In this document: piece by piece, positions 32,061 to 41,676 of the stretch
Position numbering within the stretch: position 1 is the first letter of the stretch
How the letters are laid out: each line of letters begins with the position of its first letter
Notes under the pieces: generated by a model
The model's input: the letters and a program-made list of their open reading frames with translations, nothing else
The model's database searches: none
Told to the model about the DNA's origin: nothing
Program-made: the position numbers and the translations under genes
From: Pelobates cultripes
Lineage: Eukaryota; Chordata; Amphibia; Anura; Pelobatidae
NCBI GenBank assembly: GCA_933207985.1
Contig: OW240913.1
Span: 356,036,866-356,100,865, forward strand
Length of the DNA stretch: 64,000 nucleotides
Reading direction: 5' to 3'

Positions 32061-33925
32061 TGCTCTTTGAGACCCCTGTCCGGGTGGGTAAGGATTTAAA
32101 AAATGTTTGATCTAAAGAACTTGTTTTCTGTGGTATTATGGTTATATTCAGGTGGATGTTATGTTATGTCTTGTGAAAGGAATCTTGAGATAGTGGAAAT
32201 TACCATTCTCATCAGCATATCTGGAACCATCTACAAAAAACTCAAAATCTGCATTAGATAATGGAGAATCAATTACATGCAAAAAAACTGTTGTTTCTTG
32301 TGCCATTAGTGCTGCACAATCATAGGGTACCTGGGTGTCAGCTAACTCATCTGGTGAAAGTAAATTTACAAAAAGATCAGATGTACAAGTACCATTCCCA
32401 CTATCCCACTCCCTCTTTTAAATTCAGGGGAAGTAATGTAGATGGATTTAACACCATATACCTTTTCAGAGTAACATTAGGTGGCATAAGCAAGGCACAT
32501 TGCATTCTGAGATGCCTTACAGCCTGCTCGGTATATTGTGAGTATATTTCTTATATTTTATATTCACCTCTAATCCTTAGCCACAGTGAGCACTATATTT
32601 TACTACTTTTTATTTTCTCGGTTGAATTCTCTGCTGCTGTACACAATTGAAAGCTTGGAGAATACATATATCCTTAAATGGGAATCATTCCACTTCACGC
32701 TTTTCTAACTAGAGCTAGATTTTAGCTCTGGTAAATGTGAGTCATATTTTATTTATATACTCCCTGAATATACCGTACATACATACCATACCATTGGAGT
32801 TCCCCTTTGCTTTCTTTTCAAATGTTCTACCGGATTCTGAGTTTTACTTTGTGGTACTACTTCTATCAACAGTTTGCTGCTCCATAGAGAATCTTTTCCC
32901 CCCTACTTTTTGACTGCCTTATGTGGACATTTGTATTTATTTATTTGATTAGATATATTTTTATACATATGTTATTTATATATATTTATAATGTACAGAT
33001 GCAACCTTTTCTTATTTTTCTTTATACAATGTTTTATCCCTCAGGTGTCTGAGGATTTGTTTGGTAATTGCATTGTATTTATATGCCCTTTTATTTTACA
33101 GTTCAATTTCATTTCTGCATTTTCCTACATAGACAAAGTCAGCAAGAGCACTTCACACACAGCTATAATATATATATTTAGATATCTAAATTAAATAAAA
33201 TGGTAATAATTGAAAAATATTATATATTCTCTGATCCAGGATATATGGGACTGCCCCCGACAATTTGAAATATAAGTCAGGACAGCATGTCTATTCAGAG
33301 GTGTTTGCCCTGCATGTTAATTTCAAGGTGAATTCTTGGGTAGGGAGTGTGTTTACCTATATGCGGCACAGATATACGGCATAACATCTGATTTTGTCTC
33401 TGGTATCCTTTGACCTTGGTAAAAGCCATGGAAAGAATTTCAAATGACCTTGGTGGTTGGGGGTTATACATCACAAGAGTCAATCTACACTCCCAAGTTA
33501 TTAAAAGGCATTATTAGTATTTTTTTTTTTTTTTACAGAATAAATTAAGATAGGGGGAAATAGACTAGAGAATTGAACGGCGGCGCACAGAGTGGGGTGC
33601 TTCACACTAAAATGTATGAAGTACTGTTTGTAAGATTGAACAGGTGACTGAAAGAATGCACTCTATGCTTGTCTATTGAGTGATGTGTCAAGGGCATTCT
33701 AAATATAACTTCTCATTAGCTCACAGAGCTGTCACTCACTTAACCCTATAAGTCCTCTATATGCTTCAGACAGGAGCATTGGACATATTATTATTTTTTA
33801 AAGACGAAGACTAATGTTTTCCCTGATAAGTATGTTGCATAATCCCCATAACCAGAATTAGTTTTGCTAATCTAAAACCATGAGTGATACTCTGTAAATG
33901 CACATACTTAACTCTATAATGCCAT
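32061..33925. other. No gene seen
   Basis: AT-rich sequence with a T-tract at 33519-33535. No exon, RNA or transposon end was recognised in either strand. Confidence 0.45.
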
Positions 33926-33978
33926 CGTACAGCGCTACGGAATTTGCTGGCGCTATATAAATAATAAAATAATAATAT
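33926..33978 (+). repeat. Retroposon 3' tail
   Basis: TACAGCGCTACGGAATTTGC then GGCGCTATATAAATAATAAA is a very common tail in frog genomes. A second copy of its start is at about 44555. Confidence 0.6.
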
Positions 33979-34249
33979 GTTAGCAATTATTTACCAGTCC
34001 AATATGTATATATTATTTAAAAGGTCCATGATCACTTACAGATTACAAGTGGTTATGATTTGCACACACTAATGTGAAGCGTGATCTTACATCACAAAAG
34101 TCATTATGGCAGATCTTTATTTCTTGCATATTATTATGGGGTAATATTTATATATGGAATGGTGTAGACCCCAGCTGGGTGATGTAAATCCATGTTTAGG
34201 CACCATAAAGCCATGTTTAGGCACCATAAGCAAAGTTTAGGCACTATAA

Positions 34250-34590
34250 CAACTTCAAAATGAAATTATTATGGTACCAAGAGGTCCCCGGTGCTGGATT
34301 AACTTTAGGGTTCAACCCGCTCACAAATGGTTTGGTTTAACCCCAAAGTCTGTGCTCCATTGATTGGCTTAGAGTGGTCAGCTGACGATCTATGCCAATC
34401 AGCGGTGCACCTGTCCGATGCTGCCCGTACTTATAATTTAAGGACAAGGACAAGGGGGCAGAGAAATCCCTTGCTGCAGCACAGACTTTAGAGTTAAACG
34501 GTTTCGTGAAAGGTGAGCAGGCGCCAGAGACTTCCCGGCACCATAAAAACTTTGATGAAGTAATTATGGTACCCAAACTGATCCTTTAAA
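34250..34590. mobile_element. Foldback element next to the DIRS left end
   Basis: Imperfect arms pair: GGTTTAACCCCAAAGTCTGTG near 34331 with CACAGACTTTAGAGTTAAAC near 34480, and ATTATGGTACC near 34266 with GGTACC-type sequence near 34568. No coding is present. The ends are eroded. Confidence 0.5.
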
Positions 34591-34610
34591 TTAACTCATA
34601 ATGCACACTA

Positions 34611-34792
34611 ATTGAAGATTATGCTAGCGCAGTGTACTAATAATCTTAATTTTAATAATGACAGGAGGCGAGTATTTGCATTAACTTTCTTTACTAGCTC
34701 CATAGCAGCAAAGAAAAAAATCATTAAAGAAAGAACCAATCAGAGTAGAACAGAGGATATATAAGTCCCAGCGTAGCCAATCATTTCCTCTT
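34611..34792. repeat. Left inverted terminal repeat, DIRS copy 2
   Basis: It starts ATTGAAGATTATGCTAGCGC. The outer 60 bp is unique to this end, while 34672-34792 is identical to the reverse complement of 40530-40650. It contains AACCAATCAG and GGATATATAAG pointing into the element, opposite to the coding direction. Confidence 0.92.
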
Positions 34793-35175
34793 GACTACTG
34801 CGACATCACAAGATCCAAATGTAGTAATAAGTCCTTAGTAACTTTATTCCAACCGTCATAACGAAATCCAACATGGTCATAACAATGGCCTCTTCAGCCT
34901 TCCCATCATCCTTGTGGTTTGTCAAACTGAAAAGAGAGGGAGAGTAGTATCAATGATACGGGACTGACCAAAGAAAATCCAATTATCTGTAACGAATCAA
35001 CTAGTCAATAAGACATCTTAAAATTCACCATACCAACTAGTCTAATAGCTTATAATAAATATAACAGCATAACAAGCTAATTCAAGTAAGTAAGTCCCGA
35101 TATACAACCAAACTACTCCCACCAACTACTTACCTCCATCTGGGCGGGAACTTCTATGAGAAAGAAAGGGTGGGA

Positions 35176-35273
35176 AATACTCGCCTCCTGTCATAATTAA
35201 AATTAAGATTATTAGTACACTGCGCTAGCATAATCTTCAATTTTATAACATGACAGGAGGCTTCGTATTTGCA
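35176..35273. repeat. Internal complementary region (circle-junction template), DIRS copy 2
   Basis: Its first part is the reverse complement of the left outer edge (about 34611-34676), and its second part is the reverse complement of the right outer edge (about 40648-40676). They meet at a shared AAT at 35239-35241, which corresponds to the ATT at both element ends. It begins four bases from the recombinase stop codon. Confidence 0.92.
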
Positions 35274-35276
35274 GTT

Positions 35277-38200
35277 TTAACGCTTAGGTAGAAGAGCGAA
35301 AGCGGCATTGGATGACGGGCGAAAATAGAAGGTCCGAAAGGTAGATTCCCGGGACCAATCTGCCGTGTGTAGGATATCCGCCAGAGAGGCGCCTGCTAAA
35401 AATGCCGATGATGCCGCTGCCCCTCGAACGGAGTGTGCGCCAAATGAGGCATCCACCCCAGCTAGAGCCAGAATCCACCTGACCCATCTGGCCAATGTGA
35501 TGACCGAGACCGGGCCGTGTGGAGTCACATATGATACCAAGAGTTGTCGTGCGGACGGTGAGCGTAAGCCTTCCGTTGCCGACACGTAGGCTCGGAGGGT
35601 CCGGACCACGCATAGCTGGGGATCCGAATTGAAAAACGGATAGAACACTGATGTTGTATTGGATTTGTTACGCTGAGATATGTGAAACGTGACTCTTTCG
35701 GGTCCAATGGAGAAAGCGTCCTTATCGAAAGTCCGAACGTCAGCCACTCTCCGGAAGGACACCATGCACAACAGGAAGGTGAACTTCGCCGTCAGTTGTT
35801 TCAATGACAGCTGTTCGTTGGGAGGCCAGTCCCTGAGAAAACGAAGGACTATCTCCACGTCCCAGAGATGTTGATATTTAGGTGCTGGCGGTCTCCTTAG
35901 TTTGAGGCCCCGTAGCAGGCGGCATATTAGCGGATCCTGTCCAACTGCCCTTCCTTGAAACGGCACGTGCGCTGCCGAGATAGCTGATCTCGTGACATTT
36001 ATGGTGCGGTACGACTTCCCGTCCTCGAATAGGGTTGAGAGAAAATTCATGATATCGGAAACAGGGGCTGTAAAGGGATCCAAGTCCCGTCCCACGCACC
36101 AACTGGTCCAAGCTCTCCATGCGGATAGATAGCTTCTCCGTGTTCCTGGGGCCCAGGAATCCCAAAGGAGGTCTTTAGCCGTTGACGATAATTCGTCGGT
36201 ACGCCAGGTTCCCCTGAAAGAGTCCAGGCCACTAAGGTCAGACGGCCGTCTGACACCATCGGATGTGCGTTCCCCGTCGGGTCCCTGAGTAACATGTCGT
36301 TGTTCGGTAGGAGGATCGGGTCCTGATAAGACAATTCGAGAAGGTCCGGGAACCAGGGCTGACTCGGCCAAAGTGGCGTCAGCAGGGTCAGTCGGACCCT
36401 CCGTCTGCGAAGGTGATTGAGAACTCTGGCAATCATGGCGAAAGGGGGAAAGGCATATGCCCCTTGATGTGGCCAGTGCTGAGTGAAGGCATCTACCGCT
36501 AAGCAATCCGGGTCCGGTAGCCAGTTGTAGAATTGCGGGACCTGCCGGTTGTTTCTTGAGGCAAAGAGGTCCAGTCGAAAGGGTCCCTTCTGGTCTTGTA
36601 GGTGTGCGAATATCCGCGGGTCCAGTTGCCAGTCGCTGGCATCCCTCCAATGACGGGAATACCAATCCGCCGTGAGGTTCGTCTCCCCCGGCAGGTGTTC
36701 TGCCCGTAGTGTGATATTGCGCGGGAGGCAGTAGTCGAAGATTTCCTTCGTCAGATGCACCAGGGTTCTCGACCGGGTGCCCCCCAAGCGGTTGATGTAT
36801 CGTACCGCGGATACATTGTCCATTCTCAACAGTATACAGCAATTGGACTGCCCTTTTGTGAGGCTGCGGATAGCAAAGGAACCCGCTAGGAGTTCGAGGC
36901 AATTGATATGCATCGATAATTCCTGTGGTGTCCACGTGCCCCCTGTGGACGTTTCTCCGTCCGTGGCGCCCCATCCTAGGCGACTCGCGTCCGACTCTAG
37001 GACGAAGTCCGGTTGACTGCCGAAGATGGCCCGACCATTCCAGGCCTGCATGCAGTGGAGCCACCACTGGAGTTCTTGGTATACTTCTTCCGACAGCGGG
37101 ACTGGTTGGTTGTATGTGGGATTTTGGCGGAGGAGGCTGGCCTTCAGCCGTTGCATCGCTCGGTAGTGAAGGGGTCCCGGAAATATGGCTTGTATTGAAG
37201 ATGATAAGAGTCCCACAATCCGTGCCAGTTGACGGAGCGGAATGGAATCCAATTTGAGAACCCTGCGGATCTCCTTCTTGATAGCCGCCACTTTGGTTGA
37301 GGGGAGATGTAGGGTGCAAGACCTGGAGTCGATCTCGAAGCCCAGGAATTGGATTCGTTGGGCAGGCACCATTGCGGATTTGGCCTTGTTGACCACGAAG
37401 CCCAAGGATTCTAACAGTTGTACTGTATACATAGTGTGCCGGATGGCCAGTTCCCTTGTTCTGCAGAACAGGAGAATGTCGTCCAGATAAATTATGCATC
37501 TGATCCCGTGTGTTCGGAGGTGGGATACCACCGGTTTGAGCATTTTTGTGAAGCACCACGGTGCCGAGCTCAGTCCGAACGGAAGGCACGTGAACTGCCA
37601 TGGCGTGCCATTCCAGAGGAAGCGGAGAAATGGACGGCTGTCCATGTGAATTGGAATTGTCAGATAAGCGTCCTTGAGGTCTAGCCGCGTAAACCAATCC
37701 CTTTCTTGGAGGAGATCCCGCAGTAAATGGATGCCCTCCATTTTGAAATGGCGGTAGGTCACAAACGTGTTTAGTCCTCTCAAATTGATCACTGGCCGGA
37801 AGTCCCCGGTCTTCTTGCGGACGAGGAACATGTTGCTGAAGAATCCTCCCCTTGTGTGCGCCGGTTCGATAGCGCCCTTTATGCGAAGCTCGCGGAGCTC
37901 CCCGTTTATGAGGCGATTGTCCGCAGCCGAAAGGTGCAAAGGATAAGGGGGAAATCTTTGAATGGGGTGTGATCGGAGTTCTATTCGATATCCTTGGACG
38001 GTCTGTAGCACCCAAGCGTCTGTGGACAGATGCGCCCAATTCTGGGAAAACAGGGAAACACGGCCTGCAATCATAGTTATATGAGGTACCAAACAAAGGT
38101 GGTCTCTTACCTGTAGGGAAGCGTGCCCGGCCTCGTCCTCGACCGCCCCGTCCTCTGTCAGAACCCCTTTGGTAATAGGGGAATGGTTGTTTGGCTCCGT

Positions 38201-39485
38201 TGCCCTGGTAGCCTTGTTGAGGGAAGAATTGGTGCTGGAAGCCCATACGGGGGCCTGAAGGCCAGAACCGGCTGGCGGCATGGCCCCGCTGCCGACCAGC
38301 CCTTGAAAAAACACCCTTTGCGGAGGAACCTCGGAAGACCTTACGCATGGACGTGCAGGCTCTATTCAAGGAGGTAAAAACGTTTACGTGCTTATTAAGT
38401 TCCTTCATAAAAGCTTCACCAAAGAGCTTGCCCTGTGCCTGTGGGCCCAATTCTTTGACCCCGAGGTCAGCTAATTTGGGGTCGATACGAAAAAGTGCTG
38501 CCCGGCGCCGCTCCGTAGAGAGGGCCGCATTTGTATTACCGAGGAAACAAAAGCCCCTCTGGGCCCACTCTCGGATATTATGTGCCCATTCTCGTACCAT
38601 GTCTGCCGTGAAGGAGTCCGCTCTGGCGTATGCTTCGTCCGCCAGGTACATAACTCGGGCCAACGGGCCCATTGTGTCTAGGAGTTTATCCTGAGCTCCC
38701 TTAAAACTCTTCTCAATCCCCCTCCGTGGGTCGCGGCCCCCTTGTTCCATAAAGGTCAGCATAAGCTGATCAAATTCCGGCGTATAGGCCACCTTATCGG
38801 GCAGGGTAGGTCTCAGGCACTCTGCCCGCATCCTCTTACGGATATGTTTTTCCAAAGGTTTTCTGATCCAAAAATGCATGAAGCGGATGAGATGATCAGG
38901 AGGGGCCCACTCACCCGAGCGGGGGTGGCGGATCTTCCTAGGATCAAACATTCTCTGGCCCGTGGAATCCAGGAATACTTCCTGCTCCTGCGTGGCCGTG
39001 GCGGGGGGTTCCACATCTCCTTTTTGCTGGGGCTCACCCAGAAATGTCTCGGTGACATAGGCGTTGGGGCCCCAATCGCCTTCGTCAGAGTCGGAGGTCT
39101 CAGCCTGCCACTCATCCAGAATGGAGAGAGAGTGGGGCACGTCCTGCTCCTCATCCGAGGAGGCCTCCCCAGCGTACACGGGAGGTATCTGATTAGTGCG
39201 TTTATCGCACTTCATAGGGGCCTTGCCTTTGAAGGCGGCTCGCTTGGAAGCTTCGCCCTTCCAGTGGCGTTTCGCCGGGCGCTTCTTTTCTCTAGTGGAG
39301 TCATCCGACCCATCTGAGTCTTCGTGAGCCTGGTGTGGCTTGTTAGACAGCGGATGAGATTCAGCGGGGGCAGGAGCCGCTTTTGCTAACGCTTTTTCCA
39401 AAGACGCAGCTACCGCCGCGTTGATCATTGCTTGAAGGTCACTGGTATTAATTGTGTCCTCCATGGCGTGGGCACTAACAGGCAC
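35277..39485 (-). CDS. DIRS ORF1: Gag fused in frame to tyrosine recombinase
   Basis: 1402 aa. Residues 1-490 are Gag-like: an acidic, alanine-rich N-terminus, basic KRPAKRHWKGEASKR, a capsid-like central part (FMHFWIRKPLEKHIRKRM, LARVMYLADEAYARADSF) and an arginine/glycine-rich RGRGGRGRGRARF that would bind RNA. Residues about 490-1105 have no recognised homology and are rich in P, G, H, T and S; they lie opposite the other frame. Residues about 1105-1390 are the tyrosine recombinase: TRRSYLSAWRAWTSWC, the catalytic arginine region SFRRVADV, H1351-x-x-R1354 in AHSVRGAAASS, H1373 or W1377, and Y1387 in TFRTFYFRP. In related elements the recombinase is made from its own frame, so this may be two proteins rather than one. 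The start at 39485 is the first ATG; MEDTINTSD, eight codons on, is also possible. Confidence 0.85.
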   Translation of the reverse strand: MPVSAHAMEDTINTSDLQAMINAAVAASLEKALAKAAPAPAESHPLSNKPHQAHEDSDGSDDSTREKKRPAKRHWKGEASKRAAFKGKAPMKCDKRTNQIPPVYAGEASSDEEQDVPHSLSILDEWQAETSDSDEGDWGPNAYVTETFLGEPQQKGDVEPPATATQEQEVFLDSTGQRMFDPRKIRHPRSGEWAPPDHLIRFMHFWIRKPLEKHIRKRMRAECLRPTLPDKVAYTPEFDQLMLTFMEQGGRDPRRGIEKSFKGAQDKLLDTMGPLARVMYLADEAYARADSFTADMVREWAHNIREWAQRGFCFLGNTNAALSTERRRAALFRIDPKLADLGVKELGPQAQGKLFGEAFMKELNKHVNVFTSLNRACTSMRKVFRGSSAKGVFSRAGRQRGHAASRFWPSGPRMGFQHQFFPQQGYQGNGAKQPFPYYQRGSDRGRGGRGRGRARFPTGKRPPLFGTSYNYDCRPCFPVFPELGASVHRRLGATDRPRISNRTPITPHSKISPLSFAPFGCGQSPHKRGAPRASHKGRYRTGAHKGRILQQHVPRPQEDRGLPASDQFERTKHVCDLPPFQNGGHPFTAGSPPRKGLVYAARPQGRLSDNSNSHGQPSISPLPLEWHAMAVHVPSVRTELGTVVLHKNAQTGGIPPPNTRDQMHNLSGRHSPVLQNKGTGHPAHYVYSTTVRILGLRGQQGQIRNGACPTNPIPGLRDRLQVLHPTSPLNQSGGYQEGDPQGSQIGFHSAPSTGTDCGTLIIFNTSHISGTPSLPSDATAEGQPPPPKSHIQPTSPAVGRSIPRTPVVAPLHAGLEWSGHLRQSTGLRPRVGRESPRMGRHGRRNVHRGHVDTTGIIDAYQLPRTPSGFLCYPQPHKRAVQLLYTVENGQCIRGTIHQPLGGHPVENPGASDEGNLRLLPPAQYHTTGRTPAGGDEPHGGLVFPSLEGCQRLATGPADIRTPTRPEGTLSTGPLCLKKQPAGPAILQLATGPGLLSGRCLHSALATSRGICLSPFRHDCQSSQSPSQTEGPTDPADATLAESALVPGPSRIVLSGPDPPTEQRHVTQGPDGERTSDGVRRPSDLSGLDSFRGTWRTDELSSTAKDLLWDSWAPGTRRSYLSAWRAWTSWCVGRDLDPFTAPVSDIMNFLSTLFEDGKSYRTINVTRSAISAAHVPFQGRAVGQDPLICRLLRGLKLRRPPAPKYQHLWDVEIVLRFLRDWPPNEQLSLKQLTAKFTFLLCMVSFRRVADVRTFDKDAFSIGPERVTFHISQRNKSNTTSVFYPFFNSDPQLCVVRTLRAYVSATEGLRSPSARQLLVSYVTPHGPVSVITLARWVRWILALAGVDASFGAHSVRGAAASSAFLAGASLADILHTADWSRESTFRTFYFRPSSNAAFALLPKR
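36047..38314 (-). CDS. DIRS ORF2: reverse transcriptase, RNase H and methyltransferase-like protein
   Basis: 755 aa, entirely inside ORF1 in the +1 frame. RT: NMFLVRKKTGDFRPVINLR (161-179), motif A RLDLKDAY (210-217), FGLSSAPWCF (246-255) and the catalytic YLDD at 276-279. RNase H: D442 in LESDASRLGWG, E474 in CLELLAG, D499 in RMDN and D550 in TADWYSR, a complete acidic set. The methyltransferase-like part runs from LDLFASRNNRQ (581) to AYAFPPFAMIARVL (619-632), a segment found in DIRS elements. It copies the element RNA into DNA. The first 90 residues overlap Gag, and the last 40 overlap the recombinase domain. The protein may start by frameshift or re-initiation; the ATG at 38314 is only the first in frame. 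Confidence 0.92.
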   Translation of the reverse strand: MFFQGLVGSGAMPPAGSGLQAPVWASSTNSSLNKATRATEPNNHSPITKGVLTEDGAVEDEAGHASLQVRDHLCLVPHITMIAGRVSLFSQNWAHLSTDAWVLQTVQGYRIELRSHPIQRFPPYPLHLSAADNRLINGELRELRIKGAIEPAHTRGGFFSNMFLVRKKTGDFRPVINLRGLNTFVTYRHFKMEGIHLLRDLLQERDWFTRLDLKDAYLTIPIHMDSRPFLRFLWNGTPWQFTCLPFGLSSAPWCFTKMLKPVVSHLRTHGIRCIIYLDDILLFCRTRELAIRHTMYTVQLLESLGFVVNKAKSAMVPAQRIQFLGFEIDSRSCTLHLPSTKVAAIKKEIRRVLKLDSIPLRQLARIVGLLSSSIQAIFPGPLHYRAMQRLKASLLRQNPTYNQPVPLSEEVYQELQWWLHCMQAWNGRAIFGSQPDFVLESDASRLGWGATDGETSTGGTWTPQELSMHINCLELLAGSFAIRSLTKGQSNCCILLRMDNVSAVRYINRLGGTRSRTLVHLTKEIFDYCLPRNITLRAEHLPGETNLTADWYSRHWRDASDWQLDPRIFAHLQDQKGPFRLDLFASRNNRQVPQFYNWLPDPDCLAVDAFTQHWPHQGAYAFPPFAMIARVLNHLRRRRVRLTLLTPLWPSQPWFPDLLELSYQDPILLPNNDMLLRDPTGNAHPMVSDGRLTLVAWTLSGEPGVPTNYRQRLKTSFGIPGPQEHGEAIYPHGELGPVGAWDGTWIPLQPLFPIS

Positions 39486-39699
39486 AGGTATAGCTACAAG
39501 AGGTGAGGGACCGTACGGGAGGGACTCAAGGTAAAACGCGCAGTGGCGTGGTACTGGACTCCGAGTCGCTGGGGCTCACCCAGGTTCACAGGGAACTGCT
39601 TCAACAGTTCCCGCTATGCAGCACTCAATGGGGGCTCACCCCTAGCCAGGATATTGGGCTAAACCCTACTGGCAGTCCCACTCCCCAGGGGCAATGACA

Positions 39700-40520
39700 C
39701 CAACCTGTGTAGGTCCCAAACGAATTCCACCACAGCAGAATTAGTAATAAGCTTGATAGGGCTAGAGCCTTCTCTTGATAGGTGTTACACTCCACGAAAC
39801 CGGTAACCCACAAAATGGCCGCACGGGTCTCGCGAGACAATCAGGCACAAAGCCCGCGAAAATGGAGCCCTTCCAGCGTTCGGCAGATTAGCCGCGAACG
39901 GCCGTTCGCCTGGCTGAAACTGCCGAACGCTGTGCGCATAAGAAAAACCCGCGAACGGACTGAATTCCCTTGAGTAGTTCGGGAAACTGTCCGTTCGCAA
40001 ATTAAATGCGTTCGCGGCAAAACCCCGCGAACGGCTAGGGAGGGGGGCGCGAGCAGTAACGGTTCGCCGTTCGCGCCTTTGAAGCTGACGGCGCGAACGG
40101 ATCGGGCCGCGAAAGCCCGGCGCCCTGAGAGACGAGGGTCTCGCCTGCTCGCTCTACTAGAGCGCGAGCAGAGCTAGACAGCAGAGAAAAAAGGGGGGGG
40201 TGGCGAGCGTAGCCACCCTGGAATAGGTGAAACGGAAGAGAGGGGGGTGGAGGGGGGGTGGGAGGCAGTCGGACGACAGTCCGTACGAGCAGTGATAGGA
40301 GAGCCTCAGCCCAGTACCCTGTCCCAAAGGGAGCACAGCTCCCTGACAGGAAAGGGTAGTCCCACTCAGGTTCCCCCTGGCCCCCAATCCACTACAGCAT
40401 ATAGGTAAATAAAACAATAAGATAAAGTGCAGTTAAGCCAAAACATACAGTCAAAACATCTTAAAGAAACCTTACAGGAATCTTAAAGAAATCAGTACTC
40501 TGACCTGACTTGTGATGGAG
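39700..40520 (-). promoter_or_regulatory. CpG-rich leader of DIRS copy 2
   Basis: Between the right terminal repeat and the Gag start. The part 39860-40090 contains many CGAACG, GTTCGC or GCGAACGG motifs in both orientations and is CpG-dense. A G-rich run lies at 40190-40262. No other coding is seen. DIRS copy 1 has a comparable CGAACG repeat in its leader. Confidence 0.55.
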
Positions 40521-40529
40521 CAGCAAAGA

Positions 40530-40676
40530 AAGAGGAAATGATTGGCTACGCTGGGACTTATATATCCTCTGTTCTACTCTGATTGGTTCTTTCTTTAATG
40601 ATTTTTTTCTTTGCTGCTATGGAGCTAGTAAAGAAAGTTAATGCAAATACGAAGCCTCCTGTCATGTTATAAAATT
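40530..40676 (-). promoter_or_regulatory. Right inverted terminal repeat and likely promoter, DIRS copy 2
   Basis: On the minus strand the repeat contains AACCAATCAGAG (CCAAT box, about 40579-40590) and then GGATATATAAG (TATA box, about 40557-40567), both pointing toward Gag with a normal spacing of roughly 20 bp. Transcription would start about 25-30 bp further on, inside the repeat. The repeat ends GTTATAAAATT at 40676. Confidence 0.7.
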
Positions 40677-41580
40677 TAGGCCTTCCAGCACTGCAGCAGT
40701 GAACATCAGAGCTCAAGTCTGATAACAATGAGATAATCACAAACTACTAAATGTAAATAAACAACATTGATGGGGAACTATAGTAGCCCTATGTACTTGA
40801 TGGATATAATGTGCAATCAGGGGAGGGCTGGCAGCCTTAGGCCTGGGGTGCAAAACCAGTCAAGTGGCCCATTGCACCACCAAATCAGTGCAATGGTGCC
40901 CACCTTTTCCTGGTTTTATAACGGATATTGATGTTATGCTAATCAGTAGCTCTTTGCCATAGCTGCTCCTTCACGGCTCTGACTTTCAATGTTGTCAGAG
41001 CGCAGGCTGAGAATCTCTGAGCCTGTGCTCTGACTCACTAACTGAGCGCCGGAACCACGAGGAAGAGGCTATAATCTGACTGCACCTACTGCTGGTGCGC
41101 ACCAGTGGACCACCAGCGAATCGTTTACATTGAATAGGCTGGTGTCCCCAACTTGTGAGCTGTGTTGTCCGCCAGGCGCCTCTATTGTGATGGCACCCTG
41201 CGTGATCGCACAGCGTGCACACCCCAACGACTGGCCCTGCTGACACACACTGACGTTACTACTTAGAAAAACCTCAATATTAATACAGACATCAGAGTAA
41301 ACACCAATAAACTGTGGAAACAGAGCTGATCCCACCCAAATTTATAAAGATTTGCTTACTGGATTTGTTGTAAGATTAAATCATGCCTCCTCCTCTCTCT
41401 CTCCCATGCGCTGCTCTGTAAGCTGGGAGGAAGTGAAGAGTAATCACAATCTCCCAGCACAGTGGCACCTGTGGCTGCATGGGGAACAGCTGTATTTACC
41501 GCCCCCCATGTGACATCGCAATGCCCACCTATATAAGCTGCCATACGAACTAACGCCAGTGCAGCCCACAGTGTGTGTTT
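40677..41580. other. No gene seen
   Basis: Includes a CTGAGCCTGTGCTCTGACTC-type region, with an inverted pair around 41000 (CAGGCTGAGAATCTCTGAGC and its partner). Possibly an old MITE. No coding recognised. Confidence 0.4.
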
Positions 41581-41589
41581 ACATTAAAA

Positions 41590-41676
41590 AGCCTGCAGGG
41601 ACCGGCTATAGACACCAGAACCACTTCATTAAGCTCCAGTCGTTCTGGGGACTATAGTGTCCCTTTAATGTGAGGT
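41590..41676. mobile_element. TTAA-type MITE end
   Basis: Ends GGGGACTATAGTGTCCCTTTAA at about 41654-41675, the frog TTAA MITE terminus. It is preceded by CACCAGAACCACTTCATTAA and a partial inverse GTTCTGG. The other end is not resolved. Confidence 0.6.

Larger units (their letters stand above)
34611..40676 (-). mobile_element. DIRS-type retrotransposon, copy 2, apparently complete
   Basis: 6066 bp. It has inverted terminal repeats identical over 121 bp (34672-34792 and 40530-40650), an internal complementary region at 35176-35273 that joins both outer edges, and no target duplication, as expected for DIRS. Coding on the minus strand: a 1402-codon frame with Gag at one end and tyrosine recombinase at the other, and a 755-codon RT/RNase H/methyltransferase-like frame. 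Catalytic motifs are present in all enzymes. No internal stop or frameshift is apparent, suggesting recent activity. DIRS elements replicate through a circular cDNA and integrate by site-specific recombination. Confidence 0.93.

Noticed and set aside
38742..39317. 191-codon plus-strand frame within DIRS copy 2
   Set aside because: It is antisense to the Gag part of ORF1 and explained by its codon composition.
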